Source of the DNA: Achromobacter sp. AONIH1
GTDB lineage: Bacteria; Pseudomonadota; Gammaproteobacteria; Burkholderiales; Burkholderiaceae_B
NCBI RefSeq assembly: GCF_002902905.1
Contig: NZ_CP026124.1
Span: forward strand, 6,262,001-6,326,000
DNA length: 64,000 nt
Reading direction: 5' to 3'
The notes under the pieces were generated by a model. That model was not told the origin of the DNA, did not search any database, and saw only the letters and a list, made by a program, of their open reading frames with translations. Both the position numbers and the translations under genes were made by a program. Numbering within the stretch: position 1 is the stretch's first letter; each line of letters begins with the position of its first letter. Shown here piece after piece: positions 31,001 to 38,520 of the stretch.

Positions 31001-31837
31001 GGGCGGCGCATCCTTGGGCTGCTCGAACACCACACGCAGGTTCGAATCGAGCAGCGCGCGCTCCAGCTTGAACGGCAGCGGCATGGGCCACACGTCGGCC
31101 CACTTCTCCAGCTGCAGGCCGGAGAAGGTCACGTTCAGCGTCGAGGACGGCACCTTCTCGAAGGGCCGCGCCACGCCGGTCAGGTCGAAGGGGCTGCCGT
31201 TGATGCGCAGGTGCAGCCGTGGCTGCACGTCGATGTCGGTGGCATAGCCGAAGGTGGAGATGAACGGCACGCCCAGCGTGAACTCGTCCACCACCTGCTT
31301 GCGGCCGGTGACCTTGTCGTCCAGCGTGACCGAGCCGCCCTCGATGCGCATGTTGTTGAGCGAGAAGCGCGGCAGGCCTTCGTCGGGCTTGGGCGGTTCC
31401 TCGGGCTTGGCGGCGCTCATCTCGGCCACGCGCTGCTGCACGTCCGAGAAGTTGAAGCGCGTGACGTCCTCGCGCACGATGGCGATCTTCGGCTCGCGCA
31501 GCGTCAGCCGGTCCACCACCGGCGCGAACCAGAACAGCGAACTCCAGGCGGCGCTGGCGTCCAGTTCGGCCAGCGTCAGCAGCGGTGTCTCGGATCCTGG
31601 CTGCGCGATCGCCAGGTCCCTCGCGCGGACGGTCAGGGTAAAGGGATTGAAGCTGATCTTGCCGACGGAAACGTCGCGGCCCAGCATCTTGGAGACGTCC
31701 TCGGTCAGGACGGAGCGCAGCACCTTGGGCACCTGCCAGGCCGCCACGCCGCACAGCAGCAGCGCCACGGCCACGATGGACAAGAGAATCTTGCCGACGC
31801 GCCGGGTGAACCTGAACTTTGGCATCCGCATGGGCAT
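28082..31837 (-). CDS. large DUF748 / AsmA-like envelope protein
   Basis: A 1251-residue protein anchored by an N-terminal helix (KILLSIVAVALLLCGVAAWQ), with repeated beta-rich AsmA/DUF748 segments across the periplasmic part. AsmA-like proteins are thought to span the envelope and help phospholipids reach the outer membrane. At residues about 350-500 a low-complexity Ala/Lys/Pro linker interrupts it (repeats of the type ADAKAADAKSADAKAAEAK). Near residue 1070 an OmpA-like segment (YVEFAPGSAALTEDSQQRID) starts a C-terminal domain ending in RVEFSLK. The ATG at 31835-31837 was chosen for its AGGAG site 7 bases upstream. It diverges from moaC. Confidence 0.85.
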   Translation of the reverse strand: MPMRMPKFRFTRRVGKILLSIVAVALLLCGVAAWQVPKVLRSVLTEDVSKMLGRDVSVGKISFNPFTLTVRARDLAIAQPGSETPLLTLAELDASAAWSSLFWFAPVVDRLTLREPKIAIVREDVTRFNFSDVQQRVAEMSAAKPEEPPKPDEGLPRFSLNNMRIEGGSVTLDDKVTGRKQVVDEFTLGVPFISTFGYATDIDVQPRLHLRINGSPFDLTGVARPFEKVPSSTLNVTFSGLQLEKWADVWPMPLPFKLERALLDSNLRVVFEQPKDAPPKIRVVGDLGLRQFDLRDKSGAELASWSALTVSRLELEPIARQAYIGDVGLWAPQVHARRYENLRLNWQDVAEQLQQLGAKPGAAKPAGGKPVAGKPADAKTQDAKAAPNAGKAAAQTADPRASAKVSAAQAGAPEAGKAASAAAAAKPAGVKPADAKAGDAKAADAKSADAKAAEAKAAEPKSAIPAAGGAAAGAATPSASAAAGAAPPDGPAGTAPAPQPAEPAEWKITLDAFNIHEGELHLTDAVSKLDYSMTGIAATVEGVELPQQKDRPINLWLTVDNSTDGGWIRAKGPLVLQPLALEMSFRMGNVALAPFAPAVRSAAPITLQDGRVALSAQVHVLDTGGVVDVSATGAQAELTQFKARDESLKPALDVALQRLHLTADRLAMGPGQSNFTLDADGVQGNGKLALKGAFTPQPLTLRTSVDLSALNVASFAPYFASSLNATVRAITLGAKGEAAFAAANGKAPLSAAWKGGVEVTDLDLQDRVNKDDFLNWKRLAFSGMDISVAGDKIGARLGDIALDDFYGRILLNAQGRLNVMDLVAAPGQAGGSITQDTQTPARRAAPEPAAKSGGMPDISLNSVTLTRGRMTFTDRFVKPNYVAELSSIDGSISAVSSSNPQPAKVKVTGRVYTTAPLSISGVVQPFAKFLALDLKASAKGVDLPRFNTYSAKYVGYPIKRGKLSVDLEYKIKDRALTASNHVVLNQLTFGDKTNSPDATKLPVLLAVALLKDSRGNIDINLPISGSLDDPEFSVGGIVVRVVLNLVVKAVTSPFSLLASAFGGGEELSYVEFAPGSAALTEDSQQRIDTLIKALTDRPGLKMDLSGRADPKTDMEGLRQAWIESKIRAAKAAAVAPRGKKPNPAGVDVSPAERSKYLEEVYGDTDIKDKPRNLIGIAKSIPDAQMEEMLRSVAPVGDEQLRQLADARAQAVYEKLLAHEGLAERVFIVAPQLDADGIKDDGVPSRVEFSLK

Positions 31838-32019
31838 CGCGAGTCTCCTGGTACGACAAATTGTAGGCACTGGCCGCGCGTCGGGTACGTGTTTTGCGGG
31901 CGATTATCGCGCCCCCCGCACGGCTCGTCTATCATAGGGCGTATCAGCGGCCCGACCCGGACCATGCCGGTCCGCCGCGGCCGCTATTTTCAATCATTAA
32001 CAATTCTCGATCCCGACCC

Positions 32020-32508
32020 ATGTCCTCCTCCGCCCCCACTCTCAGCCACCTGGACGAAGCCGGCCAGGTCCGCATGGTCGACGTCATCGGCAAGGCGGAC
32101 AGCGAGCGCGTGGCGGTCGCCGCGGCCAGCGTGCGCCTGAACGCGGTGGCCTACGGCCTGCTGACCGCGCCCGGCCAGGGCAAGGGCGAAGTCCTCAACA
32201 CCGCGCGCGTGGCCGCCATCCTGGCCGCCAAGCGCTGCGCCGAGCTGATCCCGCTTTGCCACAGCCTGCCGCTGTCCTTCGTGGGCGTGGAGTTCGCGCT
32301 GGACGACGAAGCCCATCGCGTCGACATCCTGGCCACCTGCCGCACCAGCTACAAGACCGGCGTCGAAATGGAAGCCATGACGGCCTGCAGCGTCGCCGCG
32401 CTGACCATCTACGACATGTGCAAGGCGGCCGACAAGGGCATCGTGATCGAGCAAGTTCGCCTGAAGTACAAGGCGGGAGGAAAGAGCGGTGAGTGGCGCA
32501 ACGATTGA
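32020..32508 (+). CDS. moaC: cyclic pyranopterin monophosphate synthase MoaC
   Basis: Completes the first step of molybdenum cofactor synthesis after MoaA. From the ATG at 32020 it has 162 residues (E. coli 161). Signatures: MVDVIGKADSERVAVA, KRCAELIPLCHSLPLSFVGV and the catalytic region TGVEMEAMTACSVAALTIYD. The overlap of the 3' end with moaD (20 bases) begins the moaC-D-E-B-moeA run. The 182-bp divergent gap to the DUF748 gene must contain its promoter. Confidence 0.97.
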   Translation: MSSSAPTLSHLDEAGQVRMVDVIGKADSERVAVAAASVRLNAVAYGLLTAPGQGKGEVLNTARVAAILAAKRCAELIPLCHSLPLSFVGVEFALDDEAHRVDILATCRTSYKTGVEMEAMTACSVAALTIYDMCKAADKGIVIEQVRLKYKAGGKSGEWRND

Positions 32509-32740
32509 TCTGCTGTACTTCGCGCGCGTGGCCGAACTGGTCGGCAAGCGCGGCGAGGCCTGGCCGCTGGACGATGAATCCACCGGCGCGCAACTGCTGG
32601 CCGCGCTGGGCGAGCGCTATCCGCAGCTAGCCCCGGCCTCGCGCCTGAAGCTGGCCGTCAACCAGACCCATGCCAAGCCCACGGTCGTGATCCGCCCCGG
32701 CGACGAAGTCGCGGTATTCGAGCCCGTGACCGGAGGCTAG
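32489..32740 (+). CDS. moaD: molybdopterin synthase sulfur carrier subunit MoaD
   Basis: Small ubiquitin-like sulfur carrier, 83 residues, ending in the required Gly-Gly (EPVTGG), which is thiocarboxylated to donate sulfur to cyclic pyranopterin. Start is GTG at 32489, preceded by GGAGGA inside the moaC 3' end; this gives the expected N-terminus (IDLLYFARVAELVG). Confidence 0.95.
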   Translation: MSGATIDLLYFARVAELVGKRGEAWPLDDESTGAQLLAALGERYPQLAPASRLKLAVNQTHAKPTVVIRPGDEVAVFEPVTGG

Positions 32741-32743
32741 AGC

Positions 32744-33238
32744 ATGAGCGCCAATGTGGTCATCGTCCAGGAAGCCGATTTCGACGGCGCGGCCCTGACC
32801 GCCGCGTTGCGCGAGCAGGCCGGCGCGGGCGTCGGCGGTATCGTCACCTTCGTGGGCTACGTGCGCGACTACGCACCCGATGCGCCGACCGAAACGCTGT
32901 TCCTCGAACACTATCCCGGCATGTGCGAGCGCGAGCTTGAAGACATCGCCGCCACGGCCCACGCGCGCTGGAACCTGGCCGGCACCGTGATCGTGCACCG
33001 CGTCGGCGCGCTGTCGCGCAACGCCCAGATCGTGTTCGTGGCCGCCGCCAGCGCCCACCGCGGCGACGCCTTCCGTGGCTGCGAATACATCATCGACGCG
33101 CTCAAGACGCGCGCGCCCTTCTGGAAAAGCGAGACGCTGGCCGGCGGCAAGCGTTTCTGGGTCGAACAGCGCCAGGCCGACGAGGACCGCACGCGGTCCT
33201 GGGACGAGCCCCCGGCCGGCAACAAGGACACGCAATGA
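32744..33238 (+). CDS. moaE: molybdopterin synthase catalytic subunit MoaE
   Basis: Large subunit of molybdopterin synthase, 164 residues, pairing with MoaD. The signature segments GGIVTFVGYVRDY, LEHYPGMCERELEDIA, IVHRVGALS and the C-terminal KTRAPFWKSETL (with the conserved lysines) are all there. It starts 3 bases after the moaD stop and overlaps the moaB start. Confidence 0.96.
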   Translation: MSANVVIVQEADFDGAALTAALREQAGAGVGGIVTFVGYVRDYAPDAPTETLFLEHYPGMCERELEDIAATAHARWNLAGTVIVHRVGALSRNAQIVFVAAASAHRGDAFRGCEYIIDALKTRAPFWKSETLAGGKRFWVEQRQADEDRTRSWDEPPAGNKDTQ

Positions 33239-33759
33239 AGCAAGCCCCCGCCGAACCCGTATCGCTGGCCTGCGCCGTGCTGACCGTCAGCGACACGCGC
33301 GGCCCCGGCGACGACACCTCCGGCAACCTGCTGGCGCAGAGCCTGGCCCAGGCCGGCCATCAATGCGTGCGCCGCGACATCGTCAAGGACGACCTCTACC
33401 AGATCCGCCGCATCATCAGCGACTGGATCGCCGATCCCGCCGTGCAGGTCATCCTGACCTCCGGCGGCACGGGCTTCTCGCACAAGGACACCGTGCCCGA
33501 GGCCATCGGCCCGCTGCTGGACCGACAGATCCCCGGCTTCGGCGAGCTGTTCCGCCAGTTGTCCTACGAAGAGATCGGCAGCTCGGCCCTGCAATCGCGG
33601 GCCCTTGCCGGCTACGCCAACCAGACGCTGCTGTTCTGCCTGCCCGGCTCCAACAACGCCTGCGAAACCGCCTGGACGCGCATCATCCGCGAACAGCTCG
33701 ACAGCGGCCATCGCCCCTGCAATTTCGCCACGCACTTCAAGAATCGCGAAGACAACTGA
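33235..33759 (+). CDS. moaB: molybdopterin adenylyltransferase-like protein MoaB
   Basis: Member of the MoaB/Mog family, which adenylates molybdopterin before metal insertion. 174 residues with LTVSDTRGPGDDTSGNLLAQ, the nucleotide-binding ILTSGGTGFSHKDTVPEA and NQTLLFCLPGSNNACETAW. By length and motif it is closer to MoaB than to Mog, and may carry the adenylylation role since no Mog is seen in the window. Overlaps moaE by 4 bases. Confidence 0.92.
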   Translation: MKQAPAEPVSLACAVLTVSDTRGPGDDTSGNLLAQSLAQAGHQCVRRDIVKDDLYQIRRIISDWIADPAVQVILTSGGTGFSHKDTVPEAIGPLLDRQIPGFGELFRQLSYEEIGSSALQSRALAGYANQTLLFCLPGSNNACETAWTRIIREQLDSGHRPCNFATHFKNREDN

Positions 33760-33763
33760 CCCC

Positions 33764-34969
33764 ATGCTGGATTTCGATCACGCCCAGACCCTGCTGGCCA
33801 ACGCCGCCGGCCCGCTAGACCGCGTCGAGGACGTCGCATTGGCCGACCTGGCCGGCCGCGTGCTGGCCCGCGACCTGACCGCGACCGTCGACATTCCCCC
33901 CGCCGACAACAGCGCGATGGACGGCTACGCCCTGCGCGCGGCCGACTGGAGCGACAGCGCGCGCCTGCCGGTGCAGCAGCGCTGCTACGCCGGCGACACG
34001 CCCGAGCCGCTCAAGCCGGGGCACGCCATCCGCCTGTTCACCGGCAGCCTGATTCCCGAAGGCGCCGACGTGGTGGTCATGCAGGAAGACGCCGAGGAGG
34101 CCGACGGCCACGTGCGCATCTCGCGCGCGCCCGCCCTGGGCCAGCACATCCGCCTGCGCGGCGAGGACACCCTGGCCAGCGCGCCGCTGCTGGCCGCCGG
34201 CACGGTGCTGGAAGCCGCCCACGTGGCGCTGCTGGCCTCGCAGGGCATGGCCACGGCGCCGGCGCGCGCCCGCCTGCGCGTGGGCATCCTGACCACCGGC
34301 GACGAGCTGGTGCCGCCCGGCGCCACGCGCGCGCCCGAGCAGATCTACAACTCCAACGGCCCCATGCTGGCCGCGCTGGCGCGCGGCATGGGCGCCGAGC
34401 CGGTCCACGTGCTGCATGCGCGCGACACCGAGGCCGACCTGCTGGCCTCGTTCAAGACGCTGCTGGCCGATTGCGACCTGGTGCTGAGCGTGGGCGGGGT
34501 GTCGGTCGGCGAGCGCGACCTGGTCAAACCGGCGCTGGCGACCCTGGGCGGCGAACTGTCGCTGTGGAAGGTGCGCATGAAGCCGGGCAAGCCGGTGGCC
34601 CTGGCGCAGATCGGCGGCAAGCCGGTGGTCAGCCTGCCGGGCAACCCGGTGTCGGCCTATGCCGTGTTCACGCTGCTGGTGACGCCGCTGGTGCGCCGCA
34701 TGCAGGGCCGCGAAACGCTGTTCCCGCCGGTCAGCCTGCTGCCGCTGCGCACCGAGCGCACGCGCCAGGACAGCCGCGAGGAATTCCTGCGCGTGCAGCG
34801 CCGCGTGGCCGATGACGGCTCGGCCGAACTGGTGCCCTACGGCCACCAGGGGTCCGGCGTGATCAGCTCGCTGCCCTGGTCCACCGGACTGGCGCGCGTG
34901 CCGGCGGACACGCCGGTGCAAGACAAGGACCGCGTCCCCTACTACGACCTGCGTCACTGGCTGGCGTAG
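33764..34969 (+). CDS. moeA: molybdopterin molybdenumtransferase MoeA
   Basis: Inserts molybdate into adenylated molybdopterin. 401 residues from the ATG at 33764 (E. coli 411). It shows PADNSAMDGYALRAADW near 45, GADVVVMQEDAE near 105, VGILTTGDELVPPG near 170, VLSVGGVSVGERDLVKP near 240 and VSLPGNPVSAY near 290, the usual MoeA order. Its 3' end overlaps that of the convergent mobA by 16 bases. Confidence 0.96.
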   Translation: MLDFDHAQTLLANAAGPLDRVEDVALADLAGRVLARDLTATVDIPPADNSAMDGYALRAADWSDSARLPVQQRCYAGDTPEPLKPGHAIRLFTGSLIPEGADVVVMQEDAEEADGHVRISRAPALGQHIRLRGEDTLASAPLLAAGTVLEAAHVALLASQGMATAPARARLRVGILTTGDELVPPGATRAPEQIYNSNGPMLAALARGMGAEPVHVLHARDTEADLLASFKTLLADCDLVLSVGGVSVGERDLVKPALATLGGELSLWKVRMKPGKPVALAQIGGKPVVSLPGNPVSAYAVFTLLVTPLVRRMQGRETLFPPVSLLPLRTERTRQDSREEFLRVQRRVADDGSAELVPYGHQGSGVISSLPWSTGLARVPADTPVQDKDRVPYYDLRHWLA

Positions 34970-35559
34970 CGCTCGGCCCGCTCCAGCTCTTCCGGGGTGT
35001 TGACGTTCATGAAGGCCTCGGGCGTCTCGTCGAAACGGGCTTCGGCCGCGCCCAGGCGCGACTGCCACAGCCCCACCCGGCGCTCGCCCGACGCCAGATA
35101 CTCACGCAACGCGGGCAGCAACGACACCCGCAGCGCCATGCAGGCCGGATGGCGCACCCCGTCCGCGCTGGCATAGGCCAGCGGCACGCCCGTCGCCAGC
35201 GCCGCGCCGACCAGGCGCGCGGCCAGGTCTGGCGGCAGGAACGGCGTATCGCAGGGCGCGACCACCAGCCATTGCGCGTCGCCGGCGGCCAGCAAGCCCG
35301 CCATCACGCCGGCCAGCGGCCCGGGCCAGCCCTGCAGCCCCGCCACCCCGTCGCCGACGACCTCGCCATAGCGCGCGTAGCTGTCCGCGTTGCGGTTGGC
35401 GCTGATGATCAACCTTCCCACCTGCGGCGCCAGCCGGCGCGCGGCATGCCCCGCCAGCGGCTCGCCCCGCAACTGGACCAGCCCCTTGTCACGCCCGCCC
35501 ATGCGCGAACCCTGGCCGCCGGCCAGGATCAGGCCGGCGAGCGCCTGCCGGTCGGGCAT
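34954..35559 (-). CDS. mobA: molybdenum cofactor guanylyltransferase MobA
   Basis: Attaches GMP to Mo-molybdopterin to form the guanine dinucleotide cofactor needed by the formate dehydrogenase in this island. 201 residues from the ATG at 35559. A GTG at 35574, overlapping the moaA stop, would add five residues and is equally possible, since neither has a strong ribosome site. N-terminal LAGLILAGGQGSRMGGRDKG is the nucleotide-binding motif; GPLAGVMAGL and APCDTPFLPPDLAARL also fit MobA. Confidence 0.95.
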   Translation of the reverse strand: MPDRQALAGLILAGGQGSRMGGRDKGLVQLRGEPLAGHAARRLAPQVGRLIISANRNADSYARYGEVVGDGVAGLQGWPGPLAGVMAGLLAAGDAQWLVVAPCDTPFLPPDLAARLVGAALATGVPLAYASADGVRHPACMALRVSLLPALREYLASGERRVGLWQSRLGAAEARFDETPEAFMNVNTPEELERAERYASQ

Positions 35560-35566
35560 GGCGGGA

Positions 35567-36667
35567 TCAGCCACCGATGTAGCTCATTTCAATCTTGCGC
35601 GACGGATCGGCCATGTTGCGCCCGCGCAGCTCGGAATAATTGTCACCGCGTGCCGCCCAGATGCCGGCGATGATGGCGGCCAGCTCGTCGTCGCTGGCGC
35701 CGTCGCGCAGCGGCGCGCGCAGGTCGTGGCCGTCGTGCGCGAAAAGGCACAGGTACAGCTTGCCTTCGGGCGACAGGCGCGCCCGCGTACAGCCGCCGCA
35801 GAAGGCCTGCGTCACGCTGGAAATCAGGCCGATCTCGCCGCCGCCGTCCAGGTAGCGCCAGCGTTCGGCCACGCGCCCCATGGCGTCCGCGACGACGGGC
35901 TCCAGCGGGAATTCCTGGCCGATGCGCGCCAGCACTTCGCTGCTGGGCACCACTTCCGCCATGTTCCAGCCGTTGGTGTTGCCCACGTCCATGTACTCGA
36001 TGAAGCGCAGGATGTGGCCGCTGTGGCGGAAACGCCGCGCCATGGGCAGGATCTGGCCGTCGTTCAGGCCGCGCCGCACCACCATGTTGACCTTGACCGG
36101 GGCCAGCCCGGCCTCGGCCGCCGCATCCACGCCGCGCAGCACGTCGTCGGGCGTGAAGCCGCTGTCGCTCATGTCCTGGAACATGGTCGCGTCCAGCGCG
36201 TCCAGGCTCACCGTCACGCGCGACAGCCCGGCCTGCCTCAGCGCCTCGGCCTTGCGCGCCAGCAGGCTGCCGTTGGTGGTCAGGGTCAGGTCCAGCGGCC
36301 GGCCGTCGGGCGTGCGCAACGCGGCCAACTGGCTGACCAGGTTCTCCACGTGCTTGCGCAGCAGCGGCTCGCCGCCGGTCAGGCGCAGCTTTTCCACGCC
36401 CAGCCGCGTGAACACATTGGCCAGCCGCGCGATCTCCTCGAAGGACAGCAGCGCTGAATGCGGCATGAAGGAATAGCTGCTGTCGAACACCTCGCGCGGC
36501 ATGCAGTAGGTGCAGCGGAAATTGCAGCGATCCGTGACCGAGATGCGCAGGTCGCGCAAGGGACGCGCGCGCAGGTCGAGCGCGGGCTGCCCCGCCGGCG
36601 GCAGGGCGCCGGGCGCGACGGCGGGCAGGCCACCGCGCCGATCGGCAAGGAAAATCACTTTGGTCAT
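35567..36667 (-). CDS. moaA: GTP 3',8-cyclase MoaA
   Basis: Radical-SAM enzyme starting cofactor synthesis from GTP. 366 residues: SAM cluster C48-x3-C52-x2-C55 (CNFRCTYC), [12 protein letters not shown] near 100, the second cluster C290-x2-C293-x13-C307 ([18 protein letters not shown]), and the conserved C-terminal Gly-Gly (SYIGG). Length exceeds E. coli MoaA (329) by an N-terminal extension of about 30 residues. It heads a minus-strand pair with mobA and lies 35 bp after the regulator gene. Confidence 0.97.
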   Translation of the reverse strand: MTKVIFLADRRGGLPAVAPGALPPAGQPALDLRARPLRDLRISVTDRCNFRCTYCMPREVFDSSYSFMPHSALLSFEEIARLANVFTRLGVEKLRLTGGEPLLRKHVENLVSQLAALRTPDGRPLDLTLTTNGSLLARKAEALRQAGLSRVTVSLDALDATMFQDMSDSGFTPDDVLRGVDAAAEAGLAPVKVNMVVRRGLNDGQILPMARRFRHSGHILRFIEYMDVGNTNGWNMAEVVPSSEVLARIGQEFPLEPVVADAMGRVAERWRYLDGGGEIGLISSVTQAFCGGCTRARLSPEGKLYLCLFAHDGHDLRAPLRDGASDDELAAIIAGIWAARGDNYSELRGRNMADPSRKIEMSYIGG

Positions 36668-36702
36668 GGTGGAATCATAGCCCGGCGCAGTCCGCGAGGC
36701 GC

Positions 36703-37779
36703 TCAGGAAAAAGCCTCGTCCAGGGTTTGCAGCCGGCCCGTGTCGCGGGTGTCGTAGCCGGCCAGCTGGCCGACGTAGCCCAGGTAGTCCGGACTGCGCA
36801 GGATGGCCAGCAGCTCGCGCATGGCCGGCGTCTCCAGCGCGCTCCTGCGGATGGCGAAGAAATAGCGCTCGCGCACCAGCGGGATGAAATCCAGCCCGAA
36901 GCGCCGGGCCGCCGTCTCCACGCCCACGCCGGTATCGGCCATGCCGCTGGCGATATGGGCGGCGATGGCCATGTGGGTGAATTCATTGCTTTCGTAGCCC
37001 TGCACGTCGCCGATGGAGACATTGGCGCGCTGCAACATCAGACTGATCAGATGGCGCGTGCTGGAACCGATCTGGCGGTTCACGAAGCGCACATCGCCGC
37101 GCGCCAGGTCGGCGATGCCATGGATATTCTTGGGATTGCCCGCCACCACGAACAGGCCGGTATTGCGCACGGCCAGGTGGATCAGCAGGTAGTCGTCGGC
37201 GTGCAGCCACTGGGCATAGCGCGCCATGATGGGTTCCTCGAACTCGCCCAGCGGCACCTGGAAGCCGGCCAGGTCGCATTCGCCCCGCTCCAGCGAGGCC
37301 AGCGCCTCGATCGCGGTGCGATAGCGCAACTCCAGGCCGGCGCCGCCGCCCATGCGCTGCATCAGCGATTCCACCGCGAAGCCGTGACTGGCGTGCAGGC
37401 GCAGATGCGGTCCGCTTTCCGGCAGCAGCCGGGCCAGTTCCTCCTGCAGTTCCGAGGCCATGCTTTCCAGCGTGGGCATCAGACGGGCCTCGATGCGCCG
37501 GTTGGCCCACAGCAGGCGCTGGGCGAAGGGCGACAGCTGCGTGCCCTGGCGCCGGTTGGTGATCAGCAACGCGGTGCCGAAGATGCCCTCGAAACGGCGC
37601 AGCACGCCCCAGGCGTGCCGGTACGACAGTCCGCAGGCGCGGCAGGCACCGGCGATGTTGCCGCTGGCGTCGATGGCGGCCAGCAGCGCCAGCATGTCCT
37701 GCAGCGGCACCGGGCCGGCATCGCCCTCGGACGTCAGCGTCCATTGCGGCCGCAGGCCGATTTGGAACTTATATGTCAT
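36703..37779 (-). CDS. ModE-type HTH regulator fused to a PBP-like (molybdate/LysR-like) sensor domain
   Basis: 358 residues in two parts. Residues 25-110 form a LysR-type winged helix of the ModE N-terminal kind ([20 protein letters not shown], then [20 protein letters not shown]). The rest is a periplasmic-binding-protein-like domain without a signal peptide ([57 protein letters not shown]), as seen in one-component regulators that bind oxyanions. It sits between moaA and the divergent formate dehydrogenase operon, so it probably adjusts cofactor and enzyme production to molybdate, tungstate or formate. The ligand is not known from sequence. Confidence 0.85.
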   Translation of the reverse strand: MTYKFQIGLRPQWTLTSEGDAGPVPLQDMLALLAAIDASGNIAGACRACGLSYRHAWGVLRRFEGIFGTALLITNRRQGTQLSPFAQRLLWANRRIEARLMPTLESMASELQEELARLLPESGPHLRLHASHGFAVESLMQRMGGGAGLELRYRTAIEALASLERGECDLAGFQVPLGEFEEPIMARYAQWLHADDYLLIHLAVRNTGLFVVAGNPKNIHGIADLARGDVRFVNRQIGSSTRHLISLMLQRANVSIGDVQGYESNEFTHMAIAAHIASGMADTGVGVETAARRFGLDFIPLVRERYFFAIRRSALETPAMRELLAILRSPDYLGYVGQLAGYDTRDTGRLQTLDEAFS

Positions 37780-37843
37780 TTATTTCATATTGAAGCCGGG
37801 ATTCCAGCCAAGTAGAGTACACAAAAAACGCGGATTCCAGACA

Positions 37844-37871
37844 ATTAATATGCTCCTGAAAACATATTAAT
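37844..37871. promoter_or_regulatory. 28-bp dyad, likely operator between regulator and fds operon
   Basis: A perfect 9-bp inverted repeat, ATTAATATG (37844-37852) and CATATTAAT (37863-37871), with a 10-base spacer. An outer inverted repeat GCGGATTCC (37830-37838) / GGAATCCGC (37887-37895) encloses it, and a third CATATT half-site lies at 37786-37791 beside the regulator start. The AT-rich dyad stands out in GC-rich DNA and suits a dimeric ModE-like regulator controlling fdsG and itself. Confidence 0.6.
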
Positions 37872-37947
37872 CACGCTTCAGGATCAGGAATCCGCCCGCT
37901 GACCGCTCCTACGGGGGCCCGTAATCAGTCATCAGGAGGAGACCGCC

Positions 37948-38520
37948 ATGCGCACCCGCGAGGCAAAATCCGATCTCGCGTCCACCGGCGGCGCCCGCGG
38001 CGGCCAGCAGGCGCTGGACGCCGCACAGGCCTCGCAGACGCCGGCCGTGGCCGCCACGGCCCGCATCGTCGCCCGCCTCAAGGACCAGCCCGGCCCGCTG
38101 CTGCCGGTGCTGCACGCGGTCCAGCACGAGCTGGGCTGTATACCGGCCGAGGCGGTGCAGACCATCGCCGAGGCCCTGAACCTGTCCCGCGCCGAAGTCC
38201 ACGGCGTCATCACCTTCTACCCCCACTTCCGCAGCGCGCCGGCCGGCCGCCACGTCATCGAGATCTGCCGCGCCGAGTCCTGTCAGGCCATGGGCGGGGA
38301 ACAGCTCGCCGAGCATGCCCGCCACGCGCTGGGCTGCGACTTCCACGCCAGCACGCCCGATGGCGAATTCACGCTGGAGCCGGTGTACTGCCTGGGCCTG
38401 TGCGCGCAATCGCCCGCCATCATGATCGACGGCCAGCCCAAGGCCCGCGTCACGCGGGACAAGCTCGACCGCCTGCTGGCGCAGGCCCGCCAGGCCGCCG
38501 CCCCGGAGGACGCCCGATGA
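37948..38520 (+). CDS. fdsG: NAD-dependent formate dehydrogenase gamma subunit FdsG
   Basis: NuoE-like subunit, 190 residues, carrying a [2Fe-2S] cluster bound by C107-x4-C112 (CRAESC) and C148-x3-C152 (CLGLC). It passes electrons between FdsA and FdsB. Helical N-terminal segment (GPLLPVLHAVQHELGCIPAE) is typical of the family. A strong AGGAGGAG ribosome site precedes the ATG, and the stop overlaps the fdsB start. Confidence 0.95.
   Translation: MRTREAKSDLASTGGARGGQQALDAAQASQTPAVAATARIVARLKDQPGPLLPVLHAVQHELGCIPAEAVQTIAEALNLSRAEVHGVITFYPHFRSAPAGRHVIEICRAESCQAMGGEQLAEHARHALGCDFHASTPDGEFTLEPVYCLGLCAQSPAIMIDGQPKARVTRDKLDRLLAQARQAAAPEDAR

Noticed and set aside
27998-32140. 1380-codon plus-strand frame opposite the DUF748 gene
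   Set aside because: Antisense shadow: repetitive, His/Gln/Arg-rich, no ribosome site, while the minus strand has the transmembrane anchor, AsmA-like segments and a good ribosome site.
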